A stretch of 55,559 bases of DNA from an uncultured Erwinia sp. (GCA_946221915.1 CAMIKG010000027.1:1-55559), one strand, 5' to 3'. Numbered from the stretch's first letter, positions 24,209 to 33,348 are shown. Made by a program: numbers and translations. Notes: generated by a model not told the origin, from the letters alone.

Positions 24209-25048
24209 ATGCGCGATTTGGCAAATAAAAAAGCTTCACAGACTCCACGTGCGTGGTTCCTTGCCGCTGCGGCGGCAGTGATGATGAGCGGTGCAGTCGC
24301 ACCGTTCAGCGTGGCGCACGCCGCCGATAAAACCAGTATTAAAGTGGGCATCATTAGCGGCGAAGATGAAGACGTCTGGCGCGAAGTGGTGAAGAAGGCG
24401 GCAGCACAGGGACTGACGGTCACGCCCGTTGTGTTTAACGACTACAACCAGCCGAACGAAGCGCTGCAGCATGGCGAAATCGACGCCAATGCCTTCCAGC
24501 ATCAGCCTTTCCTGAATAATCAGATCAAGGTGAACCACTACGATATCGTGCGGGTCGGTGACACTGCGGTATGGCCGATTGGTCTCTACTCGAAAAAAGT
24601 GAAAAACGCTTCCGAGCTGAAAGAGGGCGCGGTGATTGGTGTACCAAGTGACCCGTCGAACGAAGCGCGCGGGCTGGTGCTGCTGGAGCAGCAGGGCCTG
24701 ATCAAGCTGAAACCGGGCGCGGGGATTGCCGCGACTGTCGCTGATATCACCGATAACCCGCGCAAACTGAAAATCAAGGAACTGGATTCCGGCATTATTG
24801 GCCGTTCAGTGCCTGACCTCGACGCGGCGGTGGTCAACACCGACTGGGCGCTGAAAAGTGGTCTGACAGCTAAAGATCGCATTGCCCAGGAGCCAGTGAA
24901 AGATAACCCGTACAACAACTTTATCGCGGTGAAGAAAGAGAACGTGAATGCGCCGTGGGTGAAAACCCTGGTGAGTGCTTACCAGAATGACGATGTGAAA
25001 ACGGTATTTGACCGCGTTTACAAAGGCACGGGCCTCACTGCCTGGTAA
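24209..25048 (+). CDS. MetQ/NlpA-type substrate-binding protein, non-lipoprotein form
   Basis: A 279-residue periplasmic binding protein of the NlpA/MetQ family: IKVGIISGEDEDVWREV, FNDYNQPNEALQHGEIDANA, FQHQPFLNNQ, PSDPSNEARGLVLLEQQG and VVNTDWAL are family blocks. MetQ proteins bind methionine; relatives take other amino acids or sulfur compounds. The N-terminus has a Sec signal peptide ending AHA (about 29-31) and no lipobox cysteine, unlike E. coli MetQ. The start at 24209 has GGGGA 8 bases upstream; earlier starts at 24194 and 24200 lie inside that site. It is the first gene of a Q-N-I operon, with 11 bases to the ATPase gene. Confidence 0.85.
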   Translation: MRDLANKKASQTPRAWFLAAAAAVMMSGAVAPFSVAHAADKTSIKVGIISGEDEDVWREVVKKAAAQGLTVTPVVFNDYNQPNEALQHGEIDANAFQHQPFLNNQIKVNHYDIVRVGDTAVWPIGLYSKKVKNASELKEGAVIGVPSDPSNEARGLVLLEQQGLIKLKPGAGIAATVADITDNPRKLKIKELDSGIIGRSVPDLDAAVVNTDWALKSGLTAKDRIAQEPVKDNPYNNFIAVKKENVNAPWVKTLVSAYQNDDVKTVFDRVYKGTGLTAW

Positions 25049-25059
25049 GGTAACGCGGT

Positions 25060-26205
25060 ATGACAACACTTTCTGTAACCAGCGTGCCGGTCCGCCCTGC
25101 GGCGGATAAGGCCAGCAGCGGCGCATCCCTGGCGACGGCAACCTTTGTCGCCTCACCCCCCTCCGCACCACCACAGCAGGTGGTGCGCCTGCATCAGGTC
25201 AGCCGCCGTTTTGGCGCCACTCAGGCGCTGAAACAGGTGTCGCTGACGGTCAATAAAGGCGAGATCCTCGGCATCATCGGCCGCAGCGGCGCGGGGAAAT
25301 CCACGCTGATCCGCTGCCTGAACGGGCTGGAAAAACCGGATGATGGGGTGATCGAAATTGAAGGCCAGGCGATCACTGCGCTGAGTGAAAAACAGCTGCA
25401 GTCGGTGCGCAGCCGCGTCGGCATGGTGTTTCAGCACTTCAATCTGCTGGCGGCGAAAACCGTTGAGCAGAATATTGCCCTGCCGCTGAAAATCGCCGGC
25501 TATGACAAAGCCCGGCGTAAAAAACGCGTGGCGGAGTTGCTGGCGCTGGTCGGGCTGGAAGAGAAAGCGCAGCACTATCCGGCGGCGCTGTCCGGCGGTC
25601 AAAAGCAGCGGGTCGGTATCGCCCGTGCGCTGGCGGCCAGCCCGGCATTACTGCTGTGCGATGAAGCCACTTCGGCGCTCGATCCGGAAACCACCCGCTC
25701 GATTCTGGCGTTGCTGAAATCGCTCAATCAGCAACTGGGCATCACCATTTTGCTGATTACCCATGAAATGGAAGTGATCAAAAGCATTGCCCAGCGCGTG
25801 GCGGTGATTGATGGCGGTGAGATTATCGAACAAGGGCCGGTGTGGCAGGTGTTTGCCCATCCGCAGTCCGAACTGACGCGTACCCTGCTGCGTGGCTTAC
25901 TGCCGCAGCTGCCGGAGTCGCTGGCCGCCAGGCTGAGCACAACGCGTCAGGGCGAGGCGATTTATGCCGTGCACTACGCCGGGCAGGATCGCCAGGGGGA
26001 AATTCTCACCCGCATGGCGCAGGCGCTGCCGGGCAAGTTTCATCTGCTGCAGGGCGGCGTCGATCATATTCAGCACTACGCGGTAGTGCGCTTTTATATT
26101 GCGTTGTCGGCCAGCGACAGCGCAGCGGAACAGCACGTGCTGGAGTGGCTGCAACAGCAGCAGGCACAGGTGGAGTTGATGGGCTATGTCGCCAGTAATG
26201 ATTGA
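25060..26205 (+). CDS. MetN-type ABC transporter ATPase with NIL domain and N-terminal extension
   Basis: A 381-residue ATPase. After an unusual low-complexity Ala/Ser/Pro-rich extension of about 40 residues, the ABC domain follows: Walker A GRSGAGKST, Q-loop VFQHFNLL, signature LSGGQKQR, Walker B LLLCDEATSALD and switch His in THEME. Residues about 295-381 form an ACT-like NIL domain (FHLLQGGVDHIQHYAVVRFY), which in MetN binds methionine and inhibits transport. The substrate is therefore probably methionine or a close analogue. It overlaps the permease start by 20 bases. No N-terminal extension occurs in E. coli MetN; a start nearer residue 43 (VVRLHQV) would remove it, but no better ribosome-binding site was seen. 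Confidence 0.88.
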   Translation: MTTLSVTSVPVRPAADKASSGASLATATFVASPPSAPPQQVVRLHQVSRRFGATQALKQVSLTVNKGEILGIIGRSGAGKSTLIRCLNGLEKPDDGVIEIEGQAITALSEKQLQSVRSRVGMVFQHFNLLAAKTVEQNIALPLKIAGYDKARRKKRVAELLALVGLEEKAQHYPAALSGGQKQRVGIARALAASPALLLCDEATSALDPETTRSILALLKSLNQQLGITILLITHEMEVIKSIAQRVAVIDGGEIIEQGPVWQVFAHPQSELTRTLLRGLLPQLPESLAARLSTTRQGEAIYAVHYAGQDRQGEILTRMAQALPGKFHLLQGGVDHIQHYAVVRFYIALSASDSAAEQHVLEWLQQQQAQVELMGYVASND

Positions 26206-26842
26206 TCTGCTGATTAGCGCGATTCAGGAAACGCTGCTGATGACGCTGGTGTCCGGGCTGTTTTCGCTGGTGGCGGGCCTGCCGCTGGGGCTGATTCTGG
26301 TGGTCACCAGCCCGGGCGGCATTGCAGAAAACCGCTGGGTAAACCGTTCGCTGGGACTGGTGATCAACGGCTTCCGTTCGCTGCCGTTTATTATCCTGCT
26401 GGTGGCGTTAATTCCGGTGACGCGCTATATCGTCGGCACGTCGCTGGGCACCTGGGCGGCGATAGTACCGCTGTCGATCACTGCCACGCCATACTTTGCC
26501 CGTGTAGCAGAGGTGTCGCTGCGTGAAGTCGATCGTGGCTTGATTGATGCGGTACGCGCAATGGGCGGCAGCAAGCTGCGTATCGTCTGGGATGTTTTGA
26601 TCCCGGAAGCGCTGCCGGGGATTCTGGCTGGCTTTGTGGTGACGCTGGTGGCGCTGATTGGCGCGTCCGCCATGGCCGGTGCGATCGGCGCAGGCGGGCT
26701 GGGTGACCTGGCGATCCGCTACGGTTATCAGCGCTTTGAAACCGAAGTGATGATCGCGGTGATTGCGGTGCTGATTGTGCTGGTGTGCGGCATTCAGTGG
26801 CTGGGCGACCGCCTTGTCGCCCGGGTGGATAAACGCCATTAG
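26186..26842 (+). CDS. MetI-type ABC transporter permease
   Basis: A 218-residue inner-membrane permease with five hydrophobic segments, the usual MetI topology. The coupling motif is in VDRGLIDAVRAMGGSKLRIV and the substrate-path region IGASAMAGAIGAGGLGDLAI is typical of MetI. It completes the three-gene importer with the preceding binding protein and ATPase. The 3' end overlaps the convergent MFS gene by 4 bases. Confidence 0.9.
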   Translation: MSPVMIDLLISAIQETLLMTLVSGLFSLVAGLPLGLILVVTSPGGIAENRWVNRSLGLVINGFRSLPFIILLVALIPVTRYIVGTSLGTWAAIVPLSITATPYFARVAEVSLREVDRGLIDAVRAMGGSKLRIVWDVLIPEALPGILAGFVVTLVALIGASAMAGAIGAGGLGDLAIRYGYQRFETEVMIAVIAVLIVLVCGIQWLGDRLVARVDKRH

Positions 26843-28218
26843 CGGTTGTGCAGAGTGCGTGACATCGCCGGTATTTCATTTATACCGGCGGGGTTAGCCG
26901 GCAGCGCAACGCTGGACTGGCGATGCAGGCTGATACCGATGGCCGCCAGCAAGATGGGCAGCGCCAGAATAAAGTAAATCGCTCCTTCTGCGGGAAAAGC
27001 ACCCAGCAATAATCCGCCGACAGATGAACTGAGAATGGCGCCGGTGCGGCCGATACCGTGCATCCAGCTGACGCCGGTAGCGCGAATTTCGGTGGGATAG
27101 TAGGCCGGTGAGTAGACCTGAAGCCCGTTCTGCGCACCATTGATGCACATCCCCGCCACAAAGATCACCAGCGCAAAACTCATGGCGCTGAACCCGGATA
27201 CGCCCTGCAGCAGCAGACAACCGCAGCCAATTAAATACACCACGGCAATCACATATTTCGGCCGCAGCTTATCCATCATTGCCCCGACGATAATGCCACC
27301 CAGCGGGCCGCCAAGCTGGAATAATCCGGTGACCATCGCTGCCTGTTCCAGTGAGACGCCGCTGGCGCGAATAATGGTCGGCAGCCAGCCATTCAGCAGA
27401 TAGATCACGAACAAACCCATAAAATAGGTAAACCACAGCAACAGGGTGCCGGCGGCAAAGCCATGGCGAAACAGTTCGCTGATGCTGTTATGGCGTTTCA
27501 GTACCGGTGAGTGAATCACAAACTTCGTCTCTGAACTGAATGCGCCACCCATGCGGCTGAGCAGGCGGGCGATGGCGGCACGGGGCGCGTTGCGCACCAC
27601 CAGGTTTGGCAGCGATTCCGGCAGCAGTTTTACCAGCAAAGGCAGCAGCAGCAGCGGGATCGCGCCGCCAAAAATCAAAACCGACTGCCAGTGATAGTGC
27701 GCCAGCAGACCCGCAGCGATAAAGCCGCCTGCGCCGGAACCAATGTTAAAGCCGCTGAACATCAGGGTAATCATCACGCCTTTACGGCGTTCGGGCATAT
27801 ATTCCGCCAGCAGGGTAACGCAGTTCGGCATCACCGCACCCAGCCCCAGTCCGGCGAGGAAACGCAGAATTGCCATCTCCACCGGGGTAGTGGCGAAGGC
27901 GCAGGCAAGGCTGAACGCCGCGAAGATAAACACCGATGTCAGAATGGTGTATTTGCGGCCATAGCGGTCAGCAATCGGCCCGGCAATTAAGGCGCCCAGC
28001 GCCACGCCAAACATTGCTGCGCCCAGTATGGGTCCCATCGCCGCGCGCGGGATGTTCCAGTGTTCAATCAGTGCCGGGGCGATAAACCCCATTACTGCCG
28101 CGTCGTAACCGTCAAACATAATGATGAGCAGGCACAGTACCAGTACCCGCCACTGAAACGGTGAGACGGGGCGTTGATCGATCCACTCTTTAATATTGAC
28201 GGTAGTTTGTTGCTTCAT
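26839..28218 (-). CDS. AAHS-family aromatic acid:H+ symporter (GalT/PcaK-like)
   Basis: A 459-residue major facilitator with twelve predicted membrane helices. The aromatic-acid family signature LLIIMFDGYDAAVMGFIAPAL with the paired Asp residues lies near 28-55. The loop motifs GPIADRYGRKYT (2-3) and YMPERRKGVM are present, and the second-half loop MDKLRPKY is the expected repeat. GalT and PcaK take up gallate, protocatechuate or 4-hydroxybenzoate with protons. Its neighbours, a GalR-like regulator and galBCD, point to gallate or a related polyhydroxybenzoate. It is transcribed away from galB on the same strand as the regulator; 251 bases without a gene separate the two. Confidence 0.85.
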   Translation of the reverse strand: MKQQTTVNIKEWIDQRPVSPFQWRVLVLCLLIIMFDGYDAAVMGFIAPALIEHWNIPRAAMGPILGAAMFGVALGALIAGPIADRYGRKYTILTSVFIFAAFSLACAFATTPVEMAILRFLAGLGLGAVMPNCVTLLAEYMPERRKGVMITLMFSGFNIGSGAGGFIAAGLLAHYHWQSVLIFGGAIPLLLLPLLVKLLPESLPNLVVRNAPRAAIARLLSRMGGAFSSETKFVIHSPVLKRHNSISELFRHGFAAGTLLLWFTYFMGLFVIYLLNGWLPTIIRASGVSLEQAAMVTGLFQLGGPLGGIIVGAMMDKLRPKYVIAVVYLIGCGCLLLQGVSGFSAMSFALVIFVAGMCINGAQNGLQVYSPAYYPTEIRATGVSWMHGIGRTGAILSSSVGGLLLGAFPAEGAIYFILALPILLAAIGISLHRQSSVALPANPAGINEIPAMSRTLHNR

Positions 28219-28469
28219 GGCGGTCGCTCCCGGTTGTGATGCCTGATGGCGATGTTGTTATTTTGTGATGGGTTGTGAATACCGTGTTAACGCGAACTCA
28301 GGTTAAGGGCATGGCGCAAGGCATGTCTGCCGCAAAAGGCTTTTAGAGGTATGAGTTTGCGTTATATTGTGATGCGACCGACAGTTGTTGCATGGCAGGG
28401 AAACAGGGCTGATGTGCGGGTGGAAGTGCTGTGGCAACGGACTGCTGGCAGCAGCCCTATGCGTTATAT

Positions 28470-29711
28470 TTATCTGTCAAGCGCGGGGTTATCACGCACC
28501 ACGTCGCTGATGCAGTGGATCAGTGCTTGCGCGGCAGCGGAGTGCAGCGCCCCCTGACGCCAGGTCAGGCCAATTTGCCGGTGGGTATCGGGCAGGTTAA
28601 AACGCAGCGGCGTCAGAATTTGAGCTGACACTTCATACTCCAGCTGGTGGGAAGAGACCACCGCCACCATATCGGAAGCCAGCAGTAAACCACGCACCAC
28701 AGCCAGATCGCCTGATTCCACGGCGGGTTGTGGTGGCGCGACACCGAGCGACGAAAACGCGCGATCGAGCAGATGGCGGGCAGGTGAGTTAGCACGCGGT
28801 AAAACCCACTGTACGTTGGCCAGATCGGCGGTACGTAATATTCGTCCGGCCAGCGGATGCCCGGGCCGTGTCAACAAGATCAGCTCCTCGGTAAACAGCA
28901 CGTCATTGTGAATGTCTGACACGCTTTCATCGCTGCGCAGCGCGCCAAAGATAAAATCGACATCCCCGGCGCGCAGTTCTGTGACCAGCGCGGCGAAGGC
29001 GCTTTCGTTGGTCACCACCTTTACCCCCGGATGACGTGCCAGCAACCGGGCAATCGCCAGCGGCAGCAGCCGGGTCCGGCTCAGCGGCAGTGCACCGACC
29101 TGAACGGTGCCGGTTAACTCTCCCTGCTGAGCGGCGATATCCTGCGGGATCAGACGAATTTCATTAAGCGCGCGGCTGATGCCCGGCGCCATTTCGCGCG
29201 CCGCCGGAGTCGGCATCATGCCTTTTGGCGTGCGCTGAAACAGCGTCAACCCAGCGCCTTTTTCCAGCACTTTCAGCGCAGCACTGACGGCGGGCTGGCT
29301 GATATCCAGTACTCGCGCGACACTCTGCGTATGATGCAGGCGGAACAGCGTGAGAAAGATTTGCAGGCGGCGCAGATTGAATAACCAGATGGGTTCCGCT
29401 TCGTCAGAGCGGTGGCTGTCACGCTGTTTCAGCCGCTGCAGCAGCGGCGGCAGCTGTTTCAGTTCCGCTATCGCCCGGCGCGCACGCGGCAGCATGCCCC
29501 TGCCCATTTCTGTCAGCAGCATTCCGCTGGGGTGACGTTCAAACAGCGTAATCCCCAGAGTGTGCTCAAGATCACGAATAGAACGGGTGATGGCGGATTG
29601 TGTGCGAAATAAATTGCCTGCCGCACGTGATACCGTTCCCTGATCGGCAATCATGCAAAATGCTCTTATTTGCATGATTTTAATTATTTTTTCTTCTTCT
29701 GTTTTTTTCAT
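28470..29711 (-). CDS. LysR-type regulator with two N-terminal winged helices (GalR-like)
   Basis: A 413-residue regulator, about 110 residues longer than normal LysR proteins. It has two complete LysR DNA-binding domains: residues about 12-70 (ADQGTVSRAAGNLFRTQSAI, then RSIRDLEHTLGITLFERH) and about 112-170 (LHHTQSVARVLDISQPAVSA, then LKVLEKGAGLTLFQRT). A single effector-binding domain follows (about 195-405). Double-HTH LysR proteins are known for gallate/protocatechuate regulators of the Pseudomonas GalR group. The divergent position to galB over 126 bases is the classic LysR arrangement. Its start has GGAG 7 bases upstream. Confidence 0.85.
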   Translation of the reverse strand: MKKTEEEKIIKIMQIRAFCMIADQGTVSRAAGNLFRTQSAITRSIRDLEHTLGITLFERHPSGMLLTEMGRGMLPRARRAIAELKQLPPLLQRLKQRDSHRSDEAEPIWLFNLRRLQIFLTLFRLHHTQSVARVLDISQPAVSAALKVLEKGAGLTLFQRTPKGMMPTPAAREMAPGISRALNEIRLIPQDIAAQQGELTGTVQVGALPLSRTRLLPLAIARLLARHPGVKVVTNESAFAALVTELRAGDVDFIFGALRSDESVSDIHNDVLFTEELILLTRPGHPLAGRILRTADLANVQWVLPRANSPARHLLDRAFSSLGVAPPQPAVESGDLAVVRGLLLASDMVAVVSSHQLEYEVSAQILTPLRFNLPDTHRQIGLTWRQGALHSAAAQALIHCISDVVRDNPALDR

Positions 29712-29837
29712 TTATTTCTCCGCTGAACAGCGTGTGACATCACAACATAAATAAAAATCATAGCTCCCGCAATGAAACGAATTATTCGCCGCCGGGCTGT
29801 CATGCCAGGATGAAAAAAACGGCAACCACGGGATGTA

Positions 29838-30578
29838 ATGATGGAAAACTCAGTGAAAAAAACGGCGCTGGTCGTCAGTGCCCACTCTGCAGATTTTGTC
29901 TGGCGCGCGGGCGGAGCGATTGCACTGCACAGCCAGCAGGGCTACCAGGTGCATGTGGTCTGCCTGTCATTCGGTGAGCGCGGCGAATCAGCGAAGCTGT
30001 GGCGGCAGGGCGAGATGACTGAACAAAAAGTCAAAGCGGTGCGTCGCAGCGAAGCGGAAGCCGCGGCGGAGATCCTCGGCGCCAGCATTGAGTTTTTTGA
30101 TCTCGGTGATTACCCGCTGCGCGCAGATAAAGAAACCCTGTTTCGTCTGGCGGATGTGTTTCGCGCCGTACAGCCGCATTTTGTCCTCACCCATTCGCTG
30201 GCCGATCCGTATAACTACGACCATCCGCTGGCCGCAAACCTGACCCAGGAGGCGCGCATCATCGCGCAGGCTGAGGGGTATCGTCCGGGGGAAACCATTA
30301 TTGGCGCGCCGCCCGTGTACTGCTTTGAACCGCATCAGCCGGAGCAGTGCAACTGGAAGCCGGATGTGCTGCTGGATATCAGTGCGGTATGGGAGAAGAA
30401 ATATGCCGCCATTCAGTGTATGGCTGGTCAGGAGCATCTCTGGGAATACTACACGCGGGTGGCGCTGCAGCGCGGCGTGCAGGCGAAGCGTAATGTGGGC
30501 ATCACCTCGACGCGCAACATTACGCACGGCGAGGGCTACCAGAGCCTGCTGCCTCGGGTGACGGAGAATCTGTCATGA
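29838..30578 (+). CDS. galB: 4-oxalomesaconate hydratase GalB (LmbE/PIG-L fold)
   Basis: A 246-residue zinc-dependent member of the LmbE/PIG-L family. The usual AHPDDE metal motif is replaced by AHSADFVWRAGGAIALH (His16, Asp19), the variant seen in Pseudomonas putida GalB, which hydrates 4-oxalomesaconate to 4-carboxy-4-hydroxy-2-oxoadipate. A second metal-site block, HSLADPYNYDHPLAAN, lies near 117-132. This GalB is unrelated to the amidohydrolase-fold LigJ that does the same step in sphingomonads. Its TGA overlaps the next gene (ATGA). Confidence 0.87.
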   Translation: MMENSVKKTALVVSAHSADFVWRAGGAIALHSQQGYQVHVVCLSFGERGESAKLWRQGEMTEQKVKAVRRSEAEAAAEILGASIEFFDLGDYPLRADKETLFRLADVFRAVQPHFVLTHSLADPYNYDHPLAANLTQEARIIAQAEGYRPGETIIGAPPVYCFEPHQPEQCNWKPDVLLDISAVWEKKYAAIQCMAGQEHLWEYYTRVALQRGVQAKRNVGITSTRNITHGEGYQSLLPRVTENLS

Positions 30579-31294
30579 GCGCGGTGAACCGTAAAGGGGT
30601 GGTGGTGCGCCATATCACCCGTGGCGACCAGGCGCTGTTGCCACGTTTTGCGCAGCATGGTGTGGCGACGGTCCATGAGGCCATGGGGCGGCAGGGACTG
30701 CTGGATGCGGCGATCCGCCCGATTCAGCAGGGGCGCAGTGTGGCGGGTAATGCCGTCACGGTGCTGGTCTCACCGGGCGATAACTGGATGTTTCATGTGG
30801 CGGTCGAACAGTGCCAGCCGGGCGATCTGCTGCTGGTCGCGCCCAGCTCTCCCTGCCACGACGGCTTTTTTGGCGATCTGCTGGCGACCTCACTGCAGGC
30901 GCGCGGCGTGGTCGCGCTGGTGGGCGATATCGGCATCCGTGACAGTCAGACGCTGCGGGAGATGAATTTCCCGGTATGGTCGCGCGCGGTGTGGGCGCAG
31001 GGCACCGTCAAAGCCAGCCTCGGTTCGGTCAATGTACCTGTGATTTGCGCCGGTCAGTTAGTTTACCCGGGCGACATCGTGGTGGCGGATGACGATGGCG
31101 TGGTGGTTGTGCCGCGTCAGCAGGCGCAGCAGGTGGCGCTGGCGGCGCAGAAACGCGTCGATGCGGAAGAGGGCAAACGTCAGCGCCTCGCGGCGGGGGA
31201 GCTGGGGTTGGATATCTATAATATGCGCCCGCAGCTGGCGGAAAAAGGTCTGCGTTACCTTGACTCCCCTGACGAGCTTGATCTGGAGGCATGA
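30575..31294 (+). CDS. galC: 4-carboxy-4-hydroxy-2-oxoadipate aldolase GalC (RraA-like fold)
   Basis: A 239-residue class II aldolase of the HMG/CHA aldolase group. The RraA-like fold signatures are GVATVHEAMGRQG, VSPGDNWMFHVAVEQCQPGD and VALVGDIGIRDSQTL, with catalytic Arg122 and metal Asp123. It cleaves 4-carboxy-4-hydroxy-2-oxoadipate to pyruvate and oxaloacetate, completing meta-cleavage of gallate or protocatechuate. The C-terminal 60 residues are helical as in LigK/GalC. It overlaps galB and galD by ATGA at both ends. Confidence 0.88.
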   Translation: MSAVNRKGVVVRHITRGDQALLPRFAQHGVATVHEAMGRQGLLDAAIRPIQQGRSVAGNAVTVLVSPGDNWMFHVAVEQCQPGDLLLVAPSSPCHDGFFGDLLATSLQARGVVALVGDIGIRDSQTLREMNFPVWSRAVWAQGTVKASLGSVNVPVICAGQLVYPGDIVVADDDGVVVVPRQQAQQVALAAQKRVDAEEGKRQRLAAGELGLDIYNMRPQLAEKGLRYLDSPDELDLEA

Positions 31295-32388
31295 TGAGGC
31301 AAACCCTGATTCCCTGCCTGCTGATGCGCGGCGGCACATCAAAGGCGGCCTGCTTTCTGGCGGACGATTTGCCACCGGATACAGTGCTGCGCGATCGGGT
31401 GCTGCTGGCGGTAATGGGGTCGCCGGATGCGCGTCAGATCGATGGGCTGGGCGGCGCCGATCCGCTGACCAGTAAGGTGGCGATTATCCGGTGCTCGGCG
31501 CGTGACGATGCGGATGTGGATTATCTGTTCGCCCAGGTCAGCGTGGACAAAGCCGTGGTCGACTATGGGCAAAACTGCGGCAATATTCTCGCCGCCGTCG
31601 CGCCTTTTGCCATTGAAAAAGGGCTGGTGGCGATTCAGGGCGAACAGACCCGGGTGCGAATCTATATGGAAAACACCGGCCAGATTGCCGAAGCGCTCGT
31701 CGCCACGCCAGACGACGCCGTCATGTATCAGGGCGATACGCGTATTGATGGCGTGCCGGGCAGCGGCGCGGAGCAAATCCTCAATTTCAGCGATATCGCC
31801 GGTTCCAGCTGTGGCGCATTACTGCCCACCGGTCAGGCGCGCGATCGCATTGCTGACATTGAAGTGACCTGCATTGATAACGGCATGCCAGTTGTGCTGG
31901 TGCGTGCCGCCGATCTTGGCCGCCGCGGTGACGAAAGCCGTGAACAGCTGGACAGTGACAGCGAATTAAAAACGCGGCTGGAAGCCATTCGCCTGCAGGC
32001 GGGGGAGATGATGAAGCTGGGCGATGTCAGTCAGCGTACGGTCCCGAAGATGACGCTGATTGCGCGTCCGCAGGCGGGTGGCGCACTGATGACCCGTACT
32101 TTTATTCCCCATCGCTGTCACGCCTCCATCGGTGTCCTCGGCGCGGTCAGTGTGGCGACAGCCTGTCTGATCCCCGGTTCGGTGACGGAAGGGCTGGCGG
32201 TCGTTGATGAGGCGCTGCAGCAGCGGATTTCCATCGAACATCCGACAGGCGAATTCAGCGTATTGTTACAGCGCAACGCTCGTGGTGAGGTGGTGGAAAG
32301 TGGGCTGATCCGCACTGCGCGTCTGCTGTTTGACGGACGGGTAGCGATTCCCGCCTCACTCTGGACAGGAAAACAGGAGAAGAGATGA
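31291..32388 (+). CDS. galD: 4-oxalomesaconate tautomerase GalD (PrpF family)
   Basis: A 365-residue PrpF/diaminopimelate-epimerase-fold isomerase. MRGGTSKAACFL (11-22), DGLGGADPLTSKVAII, DYGQNCGNILAAVAPFA with catalytic-type Cys95, and HRCHASIGVLGAVSVATAC in the C-terminal half are the family motifs. GalD converts the keto and enol forms of 4-oxalomesaconate so that GalB can hydrate it. Co-transcription and ATGA overlaps with galC and with the next gene support one coupled operon. Confidence 0.88.
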   Translation: MMRQTLIPCLLMRGGTSKAACFLADDLPPDTVLRDRVLLAVMGSPDARQIDGLGGADPLTSKVAIIRCSARDDADVDYLFAQVSVDKAVVDYGQNCGNILAAVAPFAIEKGLVAIQGEQTRVRIYMENTGQIAEALVATPDDAVMYQGDTRIDGVPGSGAEQILNFSDIAGSSCGALLPTGQARDRIADIEVTCIDNGMPVVLVRAADLGRRGDESREQLDSDSELKTRLEAIRLQAGEMMKLGDVSQRTVPKMTLIARPQAGGALMTRTFIPHRCHASIGVLGAVSVATACLIPGSVTEGLAVVDEALQQRISIEHPTGEFSVLLQRNARGEVVESGLIRTARLLFDGRVAIPASLWTGKQEKR

Positions 32389-33257
32389 CCCGGATAGCGA
32401 TTATCGGTTTTGGTGAAGCGGGCGGCATCTTTGCTGAAGAGCTGGCGGCTGCACATCAGGTGAGCGTGTGGGATAAAAAATTTCTGACCGACATGCAGCC
32501 GGAACTGGCGCAACGCGCCGCAGCGATGGCGGTACGCGCGGCGACGTCGCTGGCGGATGCTGTCGCAGATGCAGAGCTGATCTTTTCACTGGTGACGGCC
32601 GCCAGCGCGCTGGAGGTGGTGCAGGAGGCCGCGCCCCTGCTGAATGACGGGCAATATTTCCTTGATCTGAACTCCGTCGCGCCGGATACCAAGCGCCAGG
32701 GCGCGCAGCGGATTGCCAGCCATGGCGGACACTACATCGATGTGGCGGTAATGGCGCCGGTGCCGCCAAAACGGCTGGCGACGCCATTGCTGCTGGGAGG
32801 GGCGCAAGCCGCTAAGGTGGCCACGCGTTTGCAGGCCATGCAGTTTGATGCCAGCGCGCTCAGTGAACAGGTGGGAGACGTGTCGGCGATAAAAATGTGT
32901 CGCAGCGTGATGATTAAGGGACTTGAAGCGCTGACCAGCGAGTGCCTGCGTGCGGCGCGGCGTTACGGCGTGGAGCAGCAGGTGCTGCACTCACTGCATG
33001 CCAGCTTTCCTTCGCTTGGCTGGCAGCAGGCGCTGCCGCATTATCTGATCAGCCGCGTGGCGGAGCATGGTAAAAGGCGTGCCGAAGAGATGCACGAAGT
33101 AGTCAGGACACTGCAGGATGTGGGGCTGGATGGCGCAATGAGCCAGGCGACGGCGCATACTCAGGCGCGGCTGGTTGAGCAGATGCAGCAGCAAGGGCTG
33201 AACTATCAGGATCTGCTGCCCTTTGACTGGGCAGCCGCGGCGGACCGTCTGCGCTAA
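32385..33257 (+). CDS. NAD(P)-binding 6-phosphogluconate-dehydrogenase-like protein with DUF1932 domain
   Basis: A 290-residue dehydrogenase. An N-terminal Rossmann domain begins RIAIIGFGEAGGIFAEELA (GxGxxG), a middle block reads NSVAPDTKRQGAQRI, and a helical C-terminal DUF1932 domain (about 190-260) follows. The relatives are beta-hydroxyacid dehydrogenases. It is coupled by ATGA to galD, so it probably acts on an intermediate of the same pathway, for example a hydroxy or semialdehyde intermediate upstream of oxalomesaconate. This is inference; the classical P. putida gal operon does not need such an enzyme. Confidence 0.75.
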   Translation: MTRIAIIGFGEAGGIFAEELAAAHQVSVWDKKFLTDMQPELAQRAAAMAVRAATSLADAVADAELIFSLVTAASALEVVQEAAPLLNDGQYFLDLNSVAPDTKRQGAQRIASHGGHYIDVAVMAPVPPKRLATPLLLGGAQAAKVATRLQAMQFDASALSEQVGDVSAIKMCRSVMIKGLEALTSECLRAARRYGVEQQVLHSLHASFPSLGWQQALPHYLISRVAEHGKRRAEEMHEVVRTLQDVGLDGAMSQATAHTQARLVEQMQQQGLNYQDLLPFDWAAAADRLR

Positions 33258-33348
33258 GCATGACACTGGCAGGATGCTGGTGATAACAACACTATTGATT
33301 ACAAAAACAACATTAACTGTACCCTAAGACTGCCCGTGGAGGAGAAGT

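Noticed and set aside
28351..28557. 68-codon frame in the gap between the AAHS transporter and the LysR gene
   Set aside because: Overlaps the end of the LysR gene in antisense, lacks a ribosome-binding site and family similarity.
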